Assembly (NCBI GenBank): GCA_022496185.1
Contig: WTXG01000019.1
Span: 248,001-312,000, forward strand
Source: Multifurca ochricompacta
Taxonomy: Eukaryota > Basidiomycota > Agaricomycetes > Russulales > Russulaceae
Direction: 5' to 3'
Length of the DNA stretch: 64,000 nucleotides
A model generated the notes under the pieces. That model did not search any database and was not told where the DNA came from. It saw only the letters and a program-made list of their open reading frames with translations. Position numbers and translations under genes: made by a program. This document shows, in pieces, positions 58,730 through 64,000 of this stretch. Each line of letters starts with the position of its first letter. The stretch's first letter is position 1.

Positions 58730-60242
58730 TTACACAAATTTCTTTGGTAAAACACTGCTACACTGGGGAGAATAATTCTGAGGATGCTTCCTACAGTACA
58801 AGGTCAGGTCATGAACCAAACTCAGGCAGAAGAAATAATTCACAAACCTAGAACGCGATTCAGGATAAAGCGAACCAGGTGACAAATAGGGATTTCCAAC
58901 AAATGAGGCTCTTGGATGTGGTGGATGGTAAATCGTATTGCGCACGTCTTCTATTCGACTTGATTGAAATTCATCAATATCACCCGCATCATCCCCGATG
59001 CATGTGCTGGGCTGCAACAAATTTGCTGAAGAGCGACCACTTGAATGATCCTCAATTTGTTCATCTGCCGGAATCTGAGCAACCCAGCGTATACGAAGAG
59101 CACGTTGGGAGTCCTTGTCCGCGGAGGGGAGTAACGAGTCCCCTGCGGTAAGGCCAGAAATGTCAGGTGCTTGAGGAGAGGGTGAATGAATGCCATGGGT
59201 TCGGATGTGACGTTTCGCATTTGAGCGGACTGTAAAAGACTTGGCGCAAGATGGAACAGGACATTTGAAAGCTGGGGTAGGCATAAGGGTGAGCCGAATT
59301 CAAGGGAAAATGTAAAATTCAAGAGGTTAATAACCCACGTTTATCGCCCGAGTGTGAATTCATGTGTGTGCGAAGGCCGCTAGGACGCGGAAATGCCTTT
59401 TGACAAAGGGTGCATGTATGCATTTTTGATTTACCTTTACGTTTTGGAAGGACGTTTTCTTCAGGAGGAGCTCTTTCGTCAGAGAAAGGTAAGGGGTTTG
59501 ATTTTGAGGTTGAAATCGAGTCGAGTGAAAAGTGATAACTGTGTCCCTGATATTCTTGCTCCTCGCTTGGGATCATGAGATCTTGCAAGGAGAGAGGACA
59601 GGGGTCTTCAGAAGGATCGACAGATTGGAGTGTGTCCAAGCGAAAAGCGTGAACGGAAGGAAGAGGTGGTGGCAGAGGAGGTGATTTACGACCAGGGCTC
59701 GAAAGAGGTGAAAGTGAAGGTGAAGTGTGAGGAGAAGATGATGACGGTGGAGGTGGTGGTGGTGGAGGTGGTGGGGGTGGAAGACGTGAAGGTGGGTGTT
59801 GAGAAGTTGAAGGTTGGGGGGGTAAAGATACATGAGAAGGTGAAGTAGTAGGAATAGCAGCTGAAAGGGTATAGGACGGAGATGGATAGATTGGACCAAA
59901 GTTTAGGGATCGAGAGGGACGATCATCTAGGATGTTATTGCCAAGAGCAGTGAGAGAGACAGGTAATGGTTGAGGGGACGAGAGAGATAAGGTCGCGTGT
60001 GGAGAAGAGTAGCCAGACCTTGAGGTAGAAGTGGGAGAGTAAGGTAACATGGGGAATGGCCTCGAGTTGCGATCGTCTTGAAAGGATTGTTGATATGTGA
60101 TGTTATGAAACGAACGACGAACGGGGATGGGGGTGGGGTGGGTATGGGGATGGAAACGGGGAGAGGAAGAGGGAGAGAGAAAGGATCCGAGGAGGAGGAA
60201 TATGGTGAAGAAGGTTGACGTTGTTGGTGAAAGTGAGGCCAT
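58730..60242 (-). CDS. C2H2 zinc-finger transcription factor (copy 2)
   Basis: Paralogue of the gene at 28088-29681. The fingers are CTLCQKAFPRPSGLRTHMNS...HSG and CPVPSCAKSFTVRSNAKRHI...RTH, interrupted by a phase-1 intron at SGDK|PFKCP, as in copy 1. The N-terminal region is Ser/Pro-rich with a run of about 13 Pro and SRSLNFGPIYPSPSYTLSAA. After the fingers comes a variable acidic part (GDDAGDIDEFQSSRIEDVRN), and a last exon ends CSSVLPKKFV. The start MASLSPTTSTF is the upstream Met of the main frame, but a second frame from 60397 (MMLSSQQQPLTLTGFRHDLL) overlaps it and, with an intron, could be the true N-terminus. The poly-Ser part of that frame is a GAT/GAA microsatellite. Confidence 0.8.
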
Positions 60243-61286
60243 GATGATGAAGATGAAGATGAAGATGAAGATGATGATGAAGATGAAGATGAGGATGATG
60301 AAAGATGATTATAGACATGACAAGGGTCAGACAAGCCAAGTAAATCATGACGAAAACCTGTCAACGTCAACGGTTGTTGTTGAGAGGAGAGCATCAAAAA
60401 AAAAAACTAAAAACTGAAACCAAAAATGTTAAACCAAAAACAAAAACAAAACAAAAAAGAAACCAAAAAAAACAAAAAACAAAAAGAAGAAATGAGATCC
60501 TCGTTGACCGAATTCAGTCGGGCGTGTGGATGAGTTGAATGAAGCCATTGGGTTGTTCATGTTCTTGTTGTTTAAGTAGGCCAACGGGATAAACGGAGTG
60601 TCTTTTTAGAATAGAATTTCATTTTCATTGAAAGGTGAGGCGAGGCAAAGCAAGGCAAGGCAAGGCAAGGCGAGGCGTGATTATGGGTGTTGTGTTGTGT
60701 TGTTCGTGTTGGCCGTTGACCGTTGGCGTTGGTGTTAGTCGCAAGGATGTCATATGTCATTTTAAATTATGAATTCTCAAGCGGAGGAAGTCACTTGAAG
60801 CAGAGAAGAAGAAGAGAAGAAGGCACAAAAAAAGGTAGAAAAAGACAGAAAGAGGCAAAAAGAAGCAACTCCTTCTTACTTAGTTTGTAAACATGTCAAC
60901 ACAATGCGGATCCTCTCAAGAAACTTACCTTTTAGGTACTCCTCTTCCTTTATCGGGCAACTTCGTCCCTTTCCCCTCTCCTCACATCTCTTAACGCGAC
61001 AAGCTCGGAACTTTGAAAGTCGGTCGGATGCTTCACAACTATGCTAAAAATAAAAATAAAAATAAAATAAATATCATATCATATTTTTACTATTATTTTT
61101 AATATTATAATTATAATCAATTATTCAATTATTCTCTTTTAAAATAATCACGTGCACTTACTCCTCTCGCCTCACCTCACCTCAACTCACCTCGCGTGGC
61201 ATCACTCTTCCTCCCATCCCTCCATACCCACCTCCTTACCCCCCCCCCTCCCTACCCCCCTCTCCCCACATCGAGCGAGCAAAAGT
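60243..61286. other. intergenic with microsatellites and AT-rich tract
   Basis: About 1 kb. A GATGAA-type microsatellite runs at 60243-60300, A/C-rich AAACC/AAAAC tracts at 60395-60490, AAGGC repeats at 60640-60675, and an extremely AT-rich stretch at 61045-61148 (AAATA and TAATT repeats). A CACGTG lies at 61149-61154 and C-rich runs at 61235-61265. Apart from a possible alternative 5' end of the zinc-finger gene, nothing coding is seen. Confidence 0.6.
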
Positions 61287-62381
61287 ATGTCAAGACGACG
61301 TTCATCATCAGCTAATAGTCAGTCAACTTTTTCTCTTTTTCTTGAAACTTTTAGACAACAACACTTTCAGAATCTATTCGTCATCATCATCATCATCATC
61401 ATCAACATCGTACAAACCCAGGTAAGTTGCCATTTGACTATTTCCCTCCTCACTTACCCCCCTCTCTTCATTAGTTTTCGCGAATTGTTTTAGCGATGAT
61501 ATGTCTAATGACATGTCTACTCATCATCCCTCCATGTACGATCACATGAGAGACCAAGTCGTCGCTCTCACCGCCCTTCCTCGCCGCAAACTCAGGCACC
61601 TTCTTGTGTTGGTATGTCCACCACCTCCTTCCTTGCCATCTCCATCCCATCTTATCAAAATCTATATCCTAGAGCATGATCATGACCTTGACCATGGCCC
61701 TTCTTTCCGTCCACTCGATGCGCATCCTCACTCGAATGGGATTGGTATCTCTGAGGCAACAACATGATCAATTCACAAATAACCTCTTGACACATCTCTC
61801 CACGCGTCTTGTTGCCGCAGGTCTCATCAACAACTCTTCTATCGTACCCTTGCCACATCCCCCTCACAGTTGCAAATATAAACCCCCCCTATGTCACCTC
61901 AGCCTTCCCTGGCTCTACGGCTCCGTCATCAGTCTCACATGCGCCCTCGGCGCTCTGCAGACCATCTCACGGGTAAGAAAAGATTCTCGAGACCACGCAC
62001 ATGAAATGCACCTCATTCGTGTCGGCTTGGGTGGTGCCGGTTTACTATTTTGCTTTGGGATCTTCGAGTTTTTTGTATGACCCCCTAGTTTTTTCCTTCA
62101 ACTTATTTGTACTTTACCCATGTATTGTGTATGTATGCGTGCTTATCCTATCTTTTATTATCTGCACGGAAGCTGTCAGGAATCATATCCGGGCATCCGG
62201 GATGAAGAGTGACGATGATAGATCTCCTTGTCTCTCTCTCTCTCTCTCTCTTTCTCTCCACTCCATCTTTACCTCAACTTCAACCTCACCCTAATCCACA
62301 GCCAAGCGCCCCTCCCCGTCTCCTTCTGACAATCACACATCCACGTCTCAACACCCGGTCGGTGGCCATTCCATCGAATAG
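61287..62381 (+). CDS. uncertain multi-exon membrane protein
   Basis: A tentative gene. The first exon MSRRRSSSANSQSTFSLFLE ends after a poly-Ile run encoded by a CATCAT microsatellite, with a good GTAAGT donor. Later pieces include MYDHMRDQVVALTALPRRKL, a hydrophobic MTLTMALLSVHSMRILTRMG, NNLLTHLSTRLVAAGLINNS, and WLYGSVISLTCALGALQTIS, a probable membrane helix. The last possible exon is KRPSPSPSDNHTSTSQHPVG, stopping at 62381. The order (amphipathic segment, two or three helices, SLTCALGA) recalls agaricomycete DUF6535 membrane proteins, but I cannot confirm it. Exon joins are not settled, so it may be a decayed copy. Confidence 0.3.
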
Positions 62382-62447
62382 TTTTTGAATGAATGATTGA
62401 ACGGTAGCGGACTGGCCCAAGTCCGTTTTCACCTTCCGGCCATAAGC

Positions 62448-64000
62448 ATGATCAGTAATTCAACACCATCTCATAGAACCAGCGTCCAGGCATATTGGAA
62501 TGCTAAAGCAAGCCCTCGATTCTCACCTTTAGACCGTCTGCCCTCTCGGGCCAGTGTCCAAGAGCTTGCCCTTGCACGTCGTGCGGTTGATGATGAACTC
62601 TCCGCTTTGCACATGGTGATGTGCGCCATGCGAACCAGACGGAACCACCTCTCCCTCATCGGAAGACTTCCTTCCGAGATCCTTTCTTTCATCTTCTCCT
62701 TTCACGCCGTCAACCAGCCCGTTGCAAGAGATCCGATTTACAATTCTGATGATCCATTCCCGCCAAGCCTGACTCAAGTCGAACTCGGCTGGATCACCGT
62801 CACCCACGTCTGTCGTCACTGGAGACAAGTGGCCATCTCAAACCCGAACCTGTGGTGCACTATCGTCTTTGATCTCGGTGCCAAGTGGGCCGAAGAGATG
62901 CTAGCACGTTCAAAATCTGCCCTTATCACTTACAGCCGGGACCTTTCATTCCGACCCAGGATACCCAGGACCATCCTTGACGATGAGGCTACTTTGCGCA
63001 CCCATCTCCCACACATTCAACGACTCGTCTTGGATGGCACATCCGACACTCTCGCACCTGCTGTGAGAGCGCTCACCACACCGGCTCCTCATCTCGAGTC
63101 GGTTGAGCTACGGGGGAGTGCCCACCATATTCGCGCGTTCTGTGTCACCCTTCCTTCCAATTTGTTCGCTCACCACGCCCCCAATCTACGACGTGTCACC
63201 TTTGTCGACTGTGCCTTATCCTGGAGCTCATCGTTCTTTCGCGACCTGACACATCTCGAGATTCGTATTCCAGCCGCCATTTCCAGCAGTTCACAACCCG
63301 CCGAACCCACCACTCTGCACATTAATGGCCCGGCGGTGCCTTCGCTCGACCAATTTATTTCCATTCTTGACAGGATGCCCTCTTTGCAAGTTCTCACACT
63401 TGGCAATTGCCTGCCTCACCCAGACTCGACCAGTCGTTTTTTCGTTCCTTTGCGACATATGAGCAGGCTCACCCTCGAAGGCTCGGTATCGGAGAGCGTC
63501 AACGTTTTGGAGCATATCTCCATACCGGGGTCGGCTTCACTGTCCTTGCGCTGTCCCACTCATGATGCCACCCCTGGCGTCCTCAACGATCTCCTTTCTC
63601 TCATATCGACCCATTTCCGGGCTCCGGAGACCCTTTCTCTCCCTCTTTCTACAATCTTCATCAGCACAACAGATTACCCACCGTACCTTTCCATAACCGC
63701 CTGGGACACAGACGCCTCGTCGCATCTACCCGAGTTCACACCGCCTGTGCTGTCCCGGCTACAGCTCAGCTTTAGCTGTAGGCGCGAGGCCCTTCTCCAG
63801 TCGCTTCCCTTGCAAGTGTGTAAAATGCTCCCGCTCAACGACCTGCGCACATTCTCCATCACTCGGAGCTCGGTCGATTGGACCCCTGCAGAGTGGGCGG
63901 ACTTGTCTGACCACTCCCCCAAAGTTACCCATGTACGCGCGTGCCATGGTTGTGCTCCCGCGCTTGCGCGCACTCTGGCAGAATGCACGGTATTCCCCCA
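62448..64000 (+). CDS. F-box/LRR-like protein, 3' truncated by window
   Basis: Intronless frame open to the right edge, beginning MISNSTPSHRTSVQAYWNAK. A short N-terminal coiled-coil-like helix (LALARRAVDDELSALHMVMC) precedes the F-box: LIGRLPSEILSFIFSFHAV, followed after an insert by LGWITVTHVCRHWRQVAISN and PNLWCTI. This split F-box with an N-terminal helix is the common form in Agaricomycetes, where such genes are numerous and act as substrate receptors of SCF ubiquitin ligases. The remainder consists of irregular leucine-rich segments (HLPHIQRLVLDGTS, APHLESVELRGS, MPSLQVLTLGN, LRHMSRLTLEGS). The stop lies beyond the window. Substrate unknown. Confidence 0.85.
   Translation, partial: MISNSTPSHRTSVQAYWNAKASPRFSPLDRLPSRASVQELALARRAVDDELSALHMVMCAMRTRRNHLSLIGRLPSEILSFIFSFHAVNQPVARDPIYNSDDPFPPSLTQVELGWITVTHVCRHWRQVAISNPNLWCTIVFDLGAKWAEEMLARSKSALITYSRDLSFRPRIPRTILDDEATLRTHLPHIQRLVLDGTSDTLAPAVRALTTPAPHLESVELRGSAHHIRAFCVTLPSNLFAHHAPNLRRVTFVDCALSWSSSFFRDLTHLEIRIPAAISSSSQPAEPTTLHINGPAVPSLDQFISILDRMPSLQVLTLGNCLPHPDSTSRFFVPLRHMSRLTLEGSVSESVNVLEHISIPGSASLSLRCPTHDATPGVLNDLLSLISTHFRAPETLSLPLSTIFISTTDYPPYLSITAWDTDASSHLPEFTPPVLSRLQLSFSCRREALLQSLPLQVCKMLPLNDLRTFSITRSSVDWTPAEWADLSDHSPKVTHVRACHGCAPALARTLAECTVFP

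Noticed and set aside
60103..60397. Poly-Ser and His/Leu-rich frames as separate genes
   Set aside because: They are translations of the GATGAA microsatellite and flanks; at most an alternative 5' exon of the zinc-finger gene.
61380..61403. CATCAT run as a CRISPR or structured repeat
   Set aside because: Simple trinucleotide microsatellite without spacers, in a eukaryotic genome.

Overview
The window is nuclear DNA of a filamentous basidiomycete fungus, most likely an Agaricomycete. The evidence is genes broken by many short introns (mostly 47-80 nt, GT-AG), tightly packed on both strands, together with a sphingolipid C9-methyltransferase, a CRH-type cell-wall transglycosylase, an Rrm4-like RRM/MLLE protein and an F-box gene of the agaricomycete type. 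No operons, prokaryotic genes, CRISPR arrays, viral genes or intact transposons were seen. Exon calls were made by hand from splice signals and protein families, so gene ends are firmer than every internal junction.

Layout. 1-2434 (-): 5' part of a class II myosin heavy chain, running off the left edge. 3056-6846 (+): YPP1-like TPR protein. 7140-8251 (-): ubiquitin-conjugating enzyme with an unusual C-terminal tail. 8605-9659 (+): protein with a GTPBP1/2-like N-terminal domain but no GTPase. 10399-10722 (-): doubtful small gene. 11072-12318 (-): YIF1. 12513-14296 (+): sphingolipid C9-methyltransferase. 14855-19574 (-): WDR59/Mtc5. 19781-22137 (+): PUF6. 23334-24649 (+): phosphopantothenate-cysteine ligase. 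25084-27426 (+): EXO1. 28088-29681 (+): C2H2 factor. 30030-30689 (-): PIG-P. about 31400-32578 (-): RAD51 paralogue. 33252-34628 (+): two-RRM protein. 35094-42544 (+): very large helical protein, possibly UNC80-like. 42730-44387 (-): CRH/GH16. 44572-50016 (+): MSH6. 50255-53096 (+): Rrm4-like. 53652-55138 (+): Mad3/BubR1-like. 55210-57947 (+): AIP1. 58730-60242 (-): second C2H2 factor, a paralogue of the first. 61287-62381 (+): uncertain membrane protein. 62448 to the right edge (+): F-box protein.

How the genes relate. This is mostly conserved housekeeping: ER-Golgi traffic (YIF1), GPI anchor synthesis (PIG-P), nutrient signalling (WDR59), CoA synthesis (CAB2), ribosome biogenesis (PUF6), actin turnover and contraction (AIP1, myosin II), wall remodelling (CRH), mismatch and recombination repair (MSH6, EXO1, RAD51 paralogue) and mitotic checkpoint (MAD3). 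Several pairs are divergent over short shared promoters (YIF1/C9-methyltransferase, WDR59/PUF6, CRH/MSH6). CACGTG recurs in promoter regions and MSH6 has two MCB (ACGCGT) sites.

Most notable: an E2 enzyme whose tail, after one splice, carries two SUMO-interaction-like motifs; four probable GC-AG introns in three genes; several 12-27 nt microexons, one forming part of the MSH6 P-loop; an orphan GTPBP N-terminal domain; a RAD51 paralogue with a degenerate Walker A; and an endosomal mRNA-transport-type RRM/MLLE protein. I did not find a clearly new multi-gene system.
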